Under the pieces are notes generated by a model. That model did not search any database and had not been told where the DNA came from. It worked only from the letters and a program-made list of their open reading frames with translations. Shown in pieces: positions 48,384-56,493 of a DNA stretch of 64,000 nucleotides; position 1 is the stretch's first letter, and the number at the start of each line of letters is the position of its first letter. Position numbers and translations under genes: made by a program. The stretch is from CAVVIH01 sp963748295 (lineage in GTDB: Bacteria > Acidobacteriota > Vicinamibacteria > Vicinamibacterales > 2-12-FULL-66-21). The stretch is from positions 682,001 to 746,000 of the forward strand of contig CAVVIH010000005.1 of assembly GCA_963748295.1 (NCBI GenBank). Reading direction: 5' to 3'.

Positions 48384-49318
48384 ACGGCCTGCCCCGCGGC
48401 CTTGTCGACCACGTCGAGAAACACGTCCTCGAGCGACGGAATGACGGTGTCGGCCGACTGCACGTCGAGTCCGCGCGCCCTGACCCGCGCAGCGATCTCC
48501 GCGGGACCGATCGAGGCGTCGCGCAGCACGGCGTGCACGGACGTGCCGAACAGGCTCGTCTTCTCGACCTCGGGCATCTCGTCGAGCGCGCGCATCAGCT
48601 CGACGGGCCGATCGCCGCGCAGCTCGACGATCGGGCGGCCGTCGAAGATGCGCTTCACTTCCGTGGTCGTTCCAAGCGCCGCCAGGCGCCCGGCGTGAAT
48701 CAGCGCCACGCGGTGGCAGCGCTCCGCCTCGTCGAGATAATGCGTCGTCACCAGCACGGTGACGCCCTGGCTCGAGAGCGTGTCGATCAGGCGCCAGAAC
48801 TGGCGCCGGGAGAGCGGATCGACGCCGCCGGTCGGCTCGTCGAGAAAGAGGATCGACGGCTCGTGCAGGATCGCGCATCCCAGCGCCAGCCGCTGCCGCC
48901 ATCCTCCCGACAGATCGCGCGCCAGCGTGTGCTCGCGGCCGCGAAGACCGGCCATGTCGACGACGAACTCCCGTCGAGCGGCCAGCCGCCGCGCATCGAG
49001 GCCGTAGATGCCGCCGAAAAACCTGATGTTCTGATCGACCGTGAGGAGCTCGTAGAGCGAAAACCGCTGCGACATATACCCGATTCGCTGCTTCACACCT
49101 TCGGGATCCCTGGTGACGTCTACGCCGCCGACGGTGGCGGAGCCCGACGACGGTTGGAGGAGCCCGCACAGCATGCGGATGGTGGTGGACTTGCCGGCGC
49201 CGTTGCTGCCGAGGAAGCCGAAGATCTCCCCTTGCCGCACGTCGAACGAGAGGTCGTCGACGGCGACGAACGCTCCGAATCTGCGCGACAGGTGCCGAAC
49301 TTCGATGGCGTTTGCCAT
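48380..49318 (-). CDS. ABC transporter ATPase 2 of the pump operon
   Basis: 312 residues. Walker A is GSNGAGKSTTIRMLCGLLQP, the signature is LSGGWRQRLALGCAI, Walker B is ILFLDEPTGGVDPLS and the switch His lies in LVTTHYLDEAERC. The C-terminal extension (from residue about 230) ends with TVIPSLEDVFLDVVDKAAG, as in drug-export ATPases. In E. coli YbhF two such domains are fused; here they are separate genes with tolC between them. It is 33 nt after the tolC stop. Confidence 0.93.
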   Translation of the reverse strand: MANAIEVRHLSRRFGAFVAVDDLSFDVRQGEIFGFLGSNGAGKSTTIRMLCGLLQPSSGSATVGGVDVTRDPEGVKQRIGYMSQRFSLYELLTVDQNIRFFGGIYGLDARRLAARREFVVDMAGLRGREHTLARDLSGGWRQRLALGCAILHEPSILFLDEPTGGVDPLSRRQFWRLIDTLSSQGVTVLVTTHYLDEAERCHRVALIHAGRLAALGTTTEVKRIFDGRPIVELRGDRPVELMRALDEMPEVEKTSLFGTSVHAVLRDASIGPAEIAARVRARGLDVQSADTVIPSLEDVFLDVVDKAAGQAV

Positions 49319-49351
49319 TCCGGACTCCGTTCCAACCGCTGTCTGACGCGG

Positions 49352-50686
49352 TCAGCGGCCTCCGATCGCGCGTTCGAGCCGGGCCTCGGCAAGGTGGACG
49401 TTCGCCAGCGCCCGCGTCAGCTGCAGCTCTGCCTGCAGCACGTCGGTCTGCGCATCGAGGACGTCCGTGCTCGTCGCGACGCCGGCATTGAACCGCTCGC
49501 CAAGCACACGACGCGCCTCGACCGCGGCACGGACGCCGGCGTTGGCGACCGGAATTGCCGCGAGGCTGGAGTCGAGCTCGAGCCGCCGCTGGCGCACCTC
49601 GAACGCGATCTGCCGATCGAGATCCGTGAGCCGCGCCTTCACCGCGCTCGCGTTCGCGGCCGCCTCGGCGCGATCGGCTCGGGTACGTCCAAAGTCACAG
49701 AAGGCCCACGAGACGTTCACCGAGATATCCCAGGAGTCCTCCCACTCGTCGGCGCGGGGAAAGATACGGGGATTCGGCCGCGCATAGTCGTAGCCGCCGC
49801 CCAGCGACACCAGCGGCCTGGCGCCGGCCGCGGCGGCCTCGACCCGGGCATCGGCGGCGTCCGCGCGATCGGCGAGCGCGCGCCGCTCCGGGCGTCCTGT
49901 CTTTGCGCTCTCGAGAAGTCCCTCGAAGCCCTGCTGCCGCGCCGGCGGCACCTCGAACGCCGCCTTGGGTTCAATCGTCTCGCCGGCGTCGAGACCGAGC
50001 AGCCGCTGCAGATCCGCTTCGGCAACCGCACGCGCGGTGTCGGCGTCGATCGAGAGCAGCCGCTCGCGGGCGAGCTGCGCGTCGGCGGTGAGCACCTCGT
50101 TGGGCGGAATCAGGCCCTGCTCGAGGCGGTTTCGCAGGTCCCTGACGTGTGCGTCAGTGCCCGCCAGCGACCGGCCGAGCACGGCCGCCGCTTCCCGAGC
50201 CGTGATCAGCGCCCAGAAGGCGCGGGTGATTTCGAGCCGCAGATCCGCGCGCGCCGCCGTGAGGTCTTCGCCGGACGCCTCGCGCTCCGCCCGTGCCGCA
50301 CGCTCGAGCGCGTCGGCGCGGCCGCCGGTATAGATCGGCCACTGCAGGTCGAATCTGGCGTGGTAGTTGTCGGGAACGTCGGGATACAGGACCCTGATCC
50401 CCTGACCGATCTGCGCGAGCACGAACTGCTCGACGTGATTCGTCCGGGTGTAGCCGCCGAGCAAGGACGTCACCGGCAGCTTGTCGGCGCCGCGCCGGTC
50501 TTCGACGGCAGCCGCCGCCTCCTGCCTCGCCTGCAGCTCCGCAATCCGCATGCTGTTGGCCAGCCCGCGCGCGATCGCTTCGTCGAGCGTCAGCGGCAGC
50601 GTCCGCGTCTGGGCTTCGACCGCGGACGCGATCACGAGCGCGCCCGCGGCCAGCAAGGCAATCCGGGTGATGGCGAACGACTTCAT
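49352..50686 (-). CDS. TolC-family outer-membrane efflux protein
   Basis: 444 residues. The signal peptide MKSFAITRIALLAAGALVIA ends near VEAQ. Long helical hairpins follow: LTLDEAIARGLANSMRIAEL, RLEITRAFWALITAREAA, GLIPPNEVLTADAQLARERL and ERFNAGVATSTDVLDAQTDV, the last being the typical TolC/OEP repeat motif. It would form the outer-membrane channel of the pump encoded around it. The start overlaps the stop of ATPase 1 by 4 nt (ATGA), so channel and ATPase are translationally linked. Confidence 0.93.
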   Translation of the reverse strand: MKSFAITRIALLAAGALVIASAVEAQTRTLPLTLDEAIARGLANSMRIAELQARQEAAAAVEDRRGADKLPVTSLLGGYTRTNHVEQFVLAQIGQGIRVLYPDVPDNYHARFDLQWPIYTGGRADALERAARAEREASGEDLTAARADLRLEITRAFWALITAREAAAVLGRSLAGTDAHVRDLRNRLEQGLIPPNEVLTADAQLARERLLSIDADTARAVAEADLQRLLGLDAGETIEPKAAFEVPPARQQGFEGLLESAKTGRPERRALADRADAADARVEAAAAGARPLVSLGGGYDYARPNPRIFPRADEWEDSWDISVNVSWAFCDFGRTRADRAEAAANASAVKARLTDLDRQIAFEVRQRRLELDSSLAAIPVANAGVRAAVEARRVLGERFNAGVATSTDVLDAQTDVLQAELQLTRALANVHLAEARLERAIGGR

Positions 50687-51636
50687 CGTTCTGATTTCTC
50701 CAGCTCTCGTCCATCGGCCTCGCGCCGCGTGACGAGGTCGATGAACACATCTTCCAGGGATGCCGGCACCGGCCTCGCGCTCACGACGCGGATCGCGTCG
50801 CGCTCGAGCGCGGCAGCGACTCGGGCGATGCCTTCGGCCTGGGTGCCGCGTGAGAGGCGGACGTGCGCGCGATCGCCGAACGCCTGCACGTCCTGGACGC
50901 CGTCCACCGCGGCGAGCCGGTCGATCGGCGGCCGCTGCGTGTCGGTGATGATTTCGAGCAGCTGCCCTTCGAAGCGCTCCTGCAGAACCGCCGGCGCCTC
51001 GACCGACAGCACGCGGCCCTGGTGCAGCAGCACGATGCGGCCGCACCTCTCCGCCTCGTCCAGGTACGGCGTCGCCATCACGATCGTCAATCCCGCGGCC
51101 AGGAATTCCGAGAGCAGCTTCCAGAACTCGCGCCGCGAGACCGGATCGACGCCGGTGGTCGGCTCGTCGAGAATCAACACTTCCGGCTGGTGCACGAGCG
51201 TGCACGCGAGCGCGAGCTTCTGCTTCATGCCGCCCGACAGGCGATCCGCGCGTCGCGCGCGAAACGGCGTCAGCTGCGTCATGTCGAGGAGACGATCTCT
51301 CGCCGCCTTGTAGCGGCCGACACCGTGAATCTCCGCGAAGAACCCGATGTTCTCGTCGATGGTCAGATCGCCGTACAGGCTGAAGCGCTGCGACAGGTAG
51401 CCCACCGCGCTGGTGATCGCACGATGCTCGGCGACGGGATCGCGGCCTAGCAGCGCCACTCGTCCGCGATCGGCTCGGAGCAGGCCGCAGGCGATCCGGA
51501 TCGTGGTCGTCTTCCCCGCGCCGTCAGGGCCGATCAATCCGAACATCTCTCCGCGGCGCACCGCGAACGACGCACCGTCGAGCGCGGTCACGGTCCCGTA
51601 CCGCTTGGTCACGTCGTCGAACAGGAGCGCGTCCAT
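50683..51636 (-). CDS. ABC transporter ATPase 1 of the pump operon
   Basis: 317 residues. Walker A GPDGAGKTTTIRIACGLLRA, signature LSGGMKQKLALACTL, Walker B LILDEPTTGVDPVS and MATPYLDEAERC (the usual switch His is replaced: ATP rather than TTH). The C-terminal VPASLEDVFIDLVTRREAD matches the drug-ABC subfamily. The missing switch His suggests this subunit may be the degenerate half of an asymmetric ATPase pair with the one at 48380. The start overlaps the HlyD stop as TAATG. Confidence 0.92.
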   Translation of the reverse strand: MDALLFDDVTKRYGTVTALDGASFAVRRGEMFGLIGPDGAGKTTTIRIACGLLRADRGRVALLGRDPVAEHRAITSAVGYLSQRFSLYGDLTIDENIGFFAEIHGVGRYKAARDRLLDMTQLTPFRARRADRLSGGMKQKLALACTLVHQPEVLILDEPTTGVDPVSRREFWKLLSEFLAAGLTIVMATPYLDEAERCGRIVLLHQGRVLSVEAPAVLQERFEGQLLEIITDTQRPPIDRLAAVDGVQDVQAFGDRAHVRLSRGTQAEGIARVAAALERDAIRVVSARPVPASLEDVFIDLVTRREADGRELEKSER

Positions 51637-52643
51637 TACTGCTGCGGAAGCTCCGCCTCTACCGGCATGCCGCTCTTCAGAATGCCTTCGCGATTGTCCG
51701 TCGTGACCTTGATGCGATAGACGAGCCGCGAGCGTTCCTCGGCGGTCTGCACGTTGCGAGGCGTGAACTCCGCCTTCGGAGAAATGAAGGTGATCGTGCC
51801 GTCCAGCCGATGGCCGGCGTCGGTGATCAGCACCATCTTCTGCCCCAGCTTGAGGCGCGGCACGACCGGCTCGTCGACGTAGACGTTGGCCCACGCGCGA
51901 TCGAGGTCGGTCACGACCACCACCGGCGTGCGGGGCGCGACGACTTCGCCGGCGTCGATCAGCTTCAACGTGACGATCCCCGCGACCGGGGACGTCAGCA
52001 CCGCGTCCGCGAGGTCCTTTTCGAGCGCGGCCATCTGCGCGTCGGCTGCCGCGACCTTGGCCCTGGCGGCGGCAATTTCATCGACCCTCGCGCCGGACTT
52101 CAACCGTGCCAGCCCCTCGCTTGCCGCGCGCGCGCGCTGCCTGGCCGCGGCGAGCCGCGCGGCCGCCACCGACCTCCTGGTCGCCGCGTCGTCTCGCTGC
52201 TTCTGCGATCCGGAATTGCTCTTGAGCAGCGCTTCGAAGCGTTCGAGGTCCGCGGTCGCGGACTGCAGTTCGGCTTCCGCGGCTTTGCCGTCCGCTTCCG
52301 CGGTTTCGACTTCCGCTGCCGCCTGCCGTATCTCTTCAGGCCTGGCCCCCGCCTGCAGCAGCCGCAGGCCCGCCGCGGCCTGTTCCCGATCGGCTTTGGC
52401 GCGCTGGATCGCGAGCTGGGTGTCGGCGGTATCCAGCCTGGCGATCACCGCCCCGACCTGCACGCGATCGCCCTCGCCGACGGCGAGCTCGGTTACCCGT
52501 CCGCCGACCTCCGGCGCGACGCGCACCTCCGTCGCCTCGACGTAGCCCGACGCGCGAGGCGGGCCGCCGTTCGATCCCCGACACCCTGCGGCAGCGGCAA
52601 GGACAGCGGCGAAGGTGGCAAGCGCGCGTGCTCGACGGGTCAT
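51636..52643 (-). CDS. HlyD/YbhG-family membrane fusion protein
   Basis: 335 residues. The N-terminus ALATFAAVLAAAAGCRGSNG contains a lipobox-like AAGC, so it is a probable lipoprotein adaptor. A biotinyl-lipoyl-like domain (GYVEATEVRVAPEVGGRVTE) flanks a long coiled-coil hairpin (REQAAAGLRLLQAGARPEEI through ARLKSGARVDEIAAARAKVA). VTSPVAGIVTLKLIDAGEVV and the beta-barrel domain follow. It links the inner-membrane ABC exporter to TolC. The start overlaps the TetR stop as ATGA. Confidence 0.92.
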   Translation of the reverse strand: MTRRARALATFAAVLAAAAGCRGSNGGPPRASGYVEATEVRVAPEVGGRVTELAVGEGDRVQVGAVIARLDTADTQLAIQRAKADREQAAAGLRLLQAGARPEEIRQAAAEVETAEADGKAAEAELQSATADLERFEALLKSNSGSQKQRDDAATRRSVAAARLAAARQRARAASEGLARLKSGARVDEIAAARAKVAAADAQMAALEKDLADAVLTSPVAGIVTLKLIDAGEVVAPRTPVVVVTDLDRAWANVYVDEPVVPRLKLGQKMVLITDAGHRLDGTITFISPKAEFTPRNVQTAEERSRLVYRIKVTTDNREGILKSGMPVEAELPQQ

Positions 52644-53351
52644 ACGCTTCTCGATTTCGCTTTCCGGCCGGCTCCGGCCGTCATTCCGCGGAGCACGCCC
52701 AGCGTGACGTTCTGGATGTGCCCGACCACTTGATCCCGGTTCAACTCCGCCGCGCCGCGCACTCCGGCGCGGCTCAGGCGCGCCCGCAGCGGCGTGCTCG
52801 CAAAGAACAGCAGCAGCGGTCCGATCAAGCCGACATGCACCAGCATGTGCGGCGCCGGCACGAAGACGCCGGCGCGGACGCCCTCGTCGATCATGCGCTT
52901 CAGCGTTCCGACGATGCTGGCGACCTCGCGGCCGGTGTCCTGGCCGAAGTGGCGGCCCTCGTCAGCGACCTCGCGGCACCAGATCGGCGGAAAGTGCGGC
53001 CGCGCCTCCGCCTCGGCGGCAATCGCCTCGACGAACTGGCGCACTTTGTCCTCGGCGGAGGCGTTGGAGTCGGCGACCGCGCGGACGCGCGCGCCGACGG
53101 CGCTGAACATGTCGTGCAGGATCTCGGCGTAGAGCCGGGCCTTCGAGCCGAAGTGGTAGTAAATCATCGCCTTGTTCAGGCGCGCGGCGGCGGCGATCCG
53201 GTCGACGCTGGCGCCGGCGAACCCGTGCCGGGCGAACTCGCGGGCGGCGGCGGCGAACAGCGCCTGCCTGGTCGAGTCGGGCGCCGGGGCCGGACTGCGG
53301 CGGGGACCGCGGCGCTGGGCGCGGGTGCGGGACGGGGGCGGCCATCATCAT
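52640..53351 (-). CDS. TetR-family repressor, CecR-like, frameshifted near its N-terminus
   Basis: About 237 residues. After a Pro/Arg-rich N-terminus and one frameshift, the DNA-binding domain reads STRQALFAAAAREFARHGFA and ASVDRIAAAARLNKAMIYYH with the FGSKARLYAEIL end. The C-terminal ligand domain (ASIVGTLKRMIDEGVRAGVF) resembles CecR/YbiH regulators that control the ybhGFSR exporter. Three tandem ATGs begin the gene. A 20-bp palindrome lies 2 nt upstream, which fits autoregulation of the whole operon. The inducing ligand is unknown. Confidence 0.85.
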
Positions 53352-53353
53352 CG

Positions 53354-53373
53354 TTAACTAACCGGTCAGTTAA
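53354..53373. promoter_or_regulatory. TetR-type operator TTAACTAACCGGTCAGTTAA
   Basis: A 20-bp palindrome with one mismatch between half-sites, centred on CCGG, 2 nt upstream of the tetR ATG. A second partial copy (TTAACTGACTGG) begins at 53375. The tandem arrangement over the start region suits repression of the tetR-efflux operon. Confidence 0.75.
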
Positions 53374-53409
53374 ATTAACTGACTGGATATTTAACACTGT
53401 CGTGGCGGC

Positions 53410-53470
53410 ATGTCAAACTCGGGGGCCAGGGGCCAGGGGCCGGCAAGTCGCGCAGGCCTTCAGGCCTGCT
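53410..53470. repeat. GGGGCCAGGGGCC repeat and CAGGCCTTCAGGCCTG palindrome
   Basis: Between the tetR promoter region and the response-regulator gene lie three GGGGCCA-type units followed by the palindrome GCAGGCCTTCAGGCCTGC. The second motif also occurs near 26194-26209. Nothing else is evident here. Confidence 0.65.
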
Positions 53471-54236
53471 ACAGCAGCTTCGACAGCCGGGCGTAGCCGG
53501 CGCGGCTGACGGGCAGGCGCGTCCCGTCGCGCAGGATCGCCACGCGGCTGTCCTTCGCGTACAGCTCGACGCGCGCGATCCGCTCGATGTTGAGGATGTA
53601 GGACCGGTGAATGCGCACGAAGCAGGCCGGGTCGAGCGACGCTTCGACGTTCGCCAGCGTCTGGTCCTTCAAGTACTGCTTGCCGTCGGCCTTGAACGAG
53701 ACGTAGTCATCCTGCGCTTCCACGTAATCCAGCCGGTTCACCGGAATCACGTGCACTTGCGCGCCGTCGCGGATCAGCACCCGCTCGAGCGGACCCTGCC
53801 GCGGCCGGGCCTGCGCCACCAGCGCGTCGACGTCGAGCGCCGGCGGCTCGTCTGCGGTCCGCATCGCGCGCAGCCGCTCGCGCGTTCGCTCGAGCGCTTC
53901 GGCGAAGCGCTCCTCGCTGAACGGCTTCAGCAGGTAATCGACCGCGTGTACTTCGAACGCGCGGAGCGCGTACTGGTCGTACGCGGTGATGAACACGACC
54001 GGCACGTCGCGGCCGAGCAGCTCCAGCACTTCGAAGCCGTCCAGCTTGGGCATCTGCACGTCGAGGAACAGCAGATCGGGCGACAGCTCGGTCACCGCTT
54101 TCACCGCGTCGAACCCGTTGCCGCACTCGGCGACGAGCTCGACCTCGGAATATTTCGTCAGATACTCGCGCACGACCGCGCGCGCGAGCGGCTCGTCGTC
54201 GACGACGACGACCCGTAACGGTTCACGCTCGTTCAT
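53469..54236 (-). CDS. LytTR-family response regulator
   Basis: 255 residues. The receiver domain has VVVDDEPLARAVVREYL, LLFLDVQMPKLDGFEVLELL with the phospho-acceptor Asp, and FITAYDQYALRAFEVHAVDY with the conserved Lys in LLKPFSEERF. A linker leads to the C-terminal LytTR DNA-binding domain: IPVNRLDYVEAQDDYVSFKA and FVRIHRSYILNIERIARVEL. It pairs with the sensor kinase encoded directly upstream, whose 3' end overlaps its start by 14 nt. Likely target is an envelope-related gene set. Confidence 0.94.
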   Translation of the reverse strand: MNEREPLRVVVVDDEPLARAVVREYLTKYSEVELVAECGNGFDAVKAVTELSPDLLFLDVQMPKLDGFEVLELLGRDVPVVFITAYDQYALRAFEVHAVDYLLKPFSEERFAEALERTRERLRAMRTADEPPALDVDALVAQARPRQGPLERVLIRDGAQVHVIPVNRLDYVEAQDDYVSFKADGKQYLKDQTLANVEASLDPACFVRIHRSYILNIERIARVELYAKDSRVAILRDGTRLPVSRAGYARLSKLL

Positions 54237-55287
54237 GGGACTCCACCGCGGGCAGCACGATCTCCACCCGCCACGTGCGATCGCGCTCCCCCGCCGTCAT
54301 GCGGGCCTCCTGGCCGTGCAGCGCCTGAATCCGGTTGCGCACGTTCGAGAGGCCGACGCCCGCGCCTTTCCCGCGCGGCCGATCGGGGTCGCACGGATTC
54401 TCGACGAGGATGGCGAGGTGTTCGCCGCGGCGCGAGGCCGCGACCCGCACCGTGCCGCCTTCGAGCACGTGCGCGACGCCGTGCGTCACCGCGTTCTCGA
54501 CCAGCGGCTGGAGCAGCAGCGGCGGCACCACGCACAGCTCTGCGCCGCCACCGGATACGTCCGCGCGAAGCCGCGAGCCGAACCGCACGCGCTCGACGTC
54601 GAGGAACCGCTCGACCAGCTTCAGCTCCCGTCCGAGCGTGATCCGATCCTGGCTCCCCAGCGCCAGGCTTTCGCGCAGGAACTCCGCGAGCAGCAGGCAC
54701 ATGCGCCGCGCCGCCGCCGGATCGGACGCCGTGAGCGCGCTGATCGACTGCAGGCTGTTGAACAGGAAGTGCGGATCGATCTGCGCTCTGAGCGATCGCA
54801 GCTCCGCTTCGCGCGCGAGCACCTGGACCTGCAGCGCCCTCCGCTCGATCTGCCGCGCTTCCTCGAAGGTGCCGATCAGATAGCTCACCGCGAGCGAGAG
54901 CAGGTAGAGCAGGATGCCGATCCCGAACAGCTGCGCGTCGAACGCCCGCGATTCGCCGCCGCGCGGAAACAGGCCGCGGGCGGCGAGCACGCTCATCCAT
55001 CCTCGCGCAATCATCAGCCAGCCGGCGCCGGAGATGACCGCCGCCACGACGCCGGTGGCGAGCACGCGAACCGCGCTCGACGCGGCGAGCGGCACGCCGC
55101 GCGACACGTACCACGCCGACAGACAGACGAAGGCGTAGACGAACGCGAGCGGCAGCGCGACGACGCCCGCCTGCGGCCAGGTGATCGCCGATTCGCCGGT
55201 CAGCAGCGCGCCGAGCAGGCTGCCGACGAGCACCCACATCCCCAGGTAGAGCGCGAGCGGCCGTCCTCGCGCAAGGATCGGATGCAT
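54223..55287 (-). CDS. LytS-like membrane sensor histidine kinase
   Basis: 354 residues. Four transmembrane helices span about residues 10-150 (ALYLGMWVLVGSLLGALLTG, GVVALPLAFVYAFVCLSAWY, VLATGVVAAVISGAGWLMIA, LFGIGILLYLLSLAVSYLIG). The His_kinase domain follows: LRSLRAQIDPHFLFNSLQSI with the phospho-acceptor His, then VVPPLLLQPLVENAVTHGVA (N box) and KGAGVGLSNVRNRIQALHG. The kinase is of the family that partners LytTR regulators. No large extracellular sensor domain is present, so the signal is probably sensed in the membrane. Confidence 0.93.
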   Translation of the reverse strand: MHPILARGRPLALYLGMWVLVGSLLGALLTGESAITWPQAGVVALPLAFVYAFVCLSAWYVSRGVPLAASSAVRVLATGVVAAVISGAGWLMIARGWMSVLAARGLFPRGGESRAFDAQLFGIGILLYLLSLAVSYLIGTFEEARQIERRALQVQVLAREAELRSLRAQIDPHFLFNSLQSISALTASDPAAARRMCLLLAEFLRESLALGSQDRITLGRELKLVERFLDVERVRFGSRLRADVSGGGAELCVVPPLLLQPLVENAVTHGVAHVLEGGTVRVAASRRGEHLAILVENPCDPDRPRGKGAGVGLSNVRNRIQALHGQEARMTAGERDRTWRVEIVLPAVESHERA

Positions 55288-55293
55288 GCGCGC

Positions 55294-55995
55294 CTAGTTC
55301 TTGATCTCCACGCCGCTCATGATCGCGAAGCCGCGCAAGGTGACGCGCGGCCCGCCGCCGGCGGGCCGGCGCGTTTTTTCGTCGACGCCGCCGAGGATCG
55401 GCACGATGTGCGTCTCGACGTTCCAGTCCTCCGGCACCCTGATCTCGATGCCGCCCCACAGCGAGAAGACGTCGATCACCGCCTCGCCCTCGAGCGTGGC
55501 GTTTCGCAGATCGAGCTCGCATCCGCCCAGGATCGCCGTGAGGTCCGCGCCCCGGAAGTTGCGCGTGTTGCTGCCGCGCGAGACACCGCCCAGAATGGCC
55601 ATCGCACTAATCATCGATCCTCCCTCGACTGGATTCCTCGCCGCCCGCACCGACAGACCCTGCCACACGAGATAGCCGCCGACGAGCACCAGTGCGAGCG
55701 GCCAGACATGCCCCAATCGGACGCGGTACTCCGTCAGCTCGCCAAACAGCAGCCAGGCCCCCATCGCCACCATGAAAAGGCTCACCATGGCGGGCGGGCC
55801 TCGCCTCGTCTGCGACAGCTTGAGCAAACCGATCGCAATCAGGCCGGTCGGCCAGAAGCGCGTGTAGTCCTCGGCGTGCACGAAGCCGAAGTTGTCGAGC
55901 GTGAACAGGACGCCGGCGGCGATGACGAGCAGACCGAAGACGAGCTGCGGTGTCAAACGAAGGCCCCCGGCCGGACGCTGCGTCGAGTCGATCAT
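55294..55995 (-). CDS. LiaF-like membrane protein (cell wall-active antibiotics response type)
   Basis: 233 residues. Four transmembrane segments occur in the first half (LTPQLVFGLLVIAAGVLFTL, FWPTGLIAIGLLKLS, VSLFMVAMGAWLLFGEL, VWPLALVLVGGYLVWQGLSV). The C-terminal half is the beta-rich LiaF/DUF2154-like domain: SAMAILGGVSRGSNTRNFRG, ADLTAILGGCELDLRNATLE and FSLWGGIEIRVPEDWNVETH. In Firmicutes LiaF inhibits the LiaRS envelope-stress system. Its proximity to a LytS/LytTR pair suggests a similar sensing module. Confidence 0.85.
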   Translation of the reverse strand: MIDSTQRPAGGLRLTPQLVFGLLVIAAGVLFTLDNFGFVHAEDYTRFWPTGLIAIGLLKLSQTRRGPPAMVSLFMVAMGAWLLFGELTEYRVRLGHVWPLALVLVGGYLVWQGLSVRAARNPVEGGSMISAMAILGGVSRGSNTRNFRGADLTAILGGCELDLRNATLEGEAVIDVFSLWGGIEIRVPEDWNVETHIVPILGGVDEKTRRPAGGGPRVTLRGFAIMSGVEIKN

Positions 55996-56363
55996 GACCG
56001 GATCCCTCGATTGGCGCAGCCGTTGGGGTTGCCGAACGACCCCCACACGATCGCGATGCCGCCGCCGATGAGCAGCAACGGCCAGGACGTGCTGTAGTCG
56101 AGACCAAACAGGTGACGGACCGTCACGATGCCCCAGCCGGCGACGAACAGCAGCCAGATCGCCCCGGCGCGGCTCTGCCGGCCGTCCTTCTTCGGTTCTG
56201 GATGGCGAAGGTGCGCGAGGGCAATCGCCAGGATGAAAAGCGGCCAGACTCGCGGAAAGTCGATGCCGCCTTCCATGATGCGGAGCGTCCCCAGGGTCAG
56301 CAGAATCAGCCCCAGGGTGAGCAGATCGCGGGCGCGTTTGATGTCCTCAGGCGCGGCAGTCAT
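55992..56363 (-). CDS. LiaI/LiaF-TM-like small membrane protein
   Basis: 123 residues with four hydrophobic segments (DLLTLGLILLTLGTLRIMEG, VWPLFILAIALAHLR, AGAIWLLFVAGWGIVTVRHL, WPLLLIGGGIAIVWGSFG), repeating the TM half of the following gene. Its stop overlaps the LiaF-like start as ATGA. It is the first gene of a four-gene operon ending with the LytTR regulator. TATTGT on the minus strand, 19 nt before the ATG, could be the -10 box. Confidence 0.8.
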   Translation of the reverse strand: MTAAPEDIKRARDLLTLGLILLTLGTLRIMEGGIDFPRVWPLFILAIALAHLRHPEPKKDGRQSRAGAIWLLFVAGWGIVTVRHLFGLDYSTSWPLLLIGGGIAIVWGSFGNPNGCANRGIRS

Positions 56364-56480
56364 AGAAGAATCTCACGCCCTGACAATACGGCCTCCTGCC
56401 GGGGGCTGGTAAGGGGTTTCCGGCGAAACCCTTCCCCCTGCCGGTAAATGACGCCTGCCGGCGCACCGCGCGACGTGCGC

Positions 56481-56486
56481 TACAAT
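56481..56486 (+). promoter_or_regulatory. Candidate -10 box TACAAT, leaderless start
   Basis: TACAAT ends 7 nt before the ATG at 56494 of the peptidase gene; no Shine-Dalgarno motif is visible. Confidence 0.55.
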
Positions 56487-56493
56487 TCGCCGC

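Noticed and set aside
48533..51313. A 926-residue plus-strand open frame
   Set aside because: It is the antisense of the ATPase and tolC genes of the pump operon, with no recognisable domain.
53986..56097. A 703-residue plus-strand open frame
   Set aside because: It is the antisense of the LytTR, LytS and LiaF-like genes.
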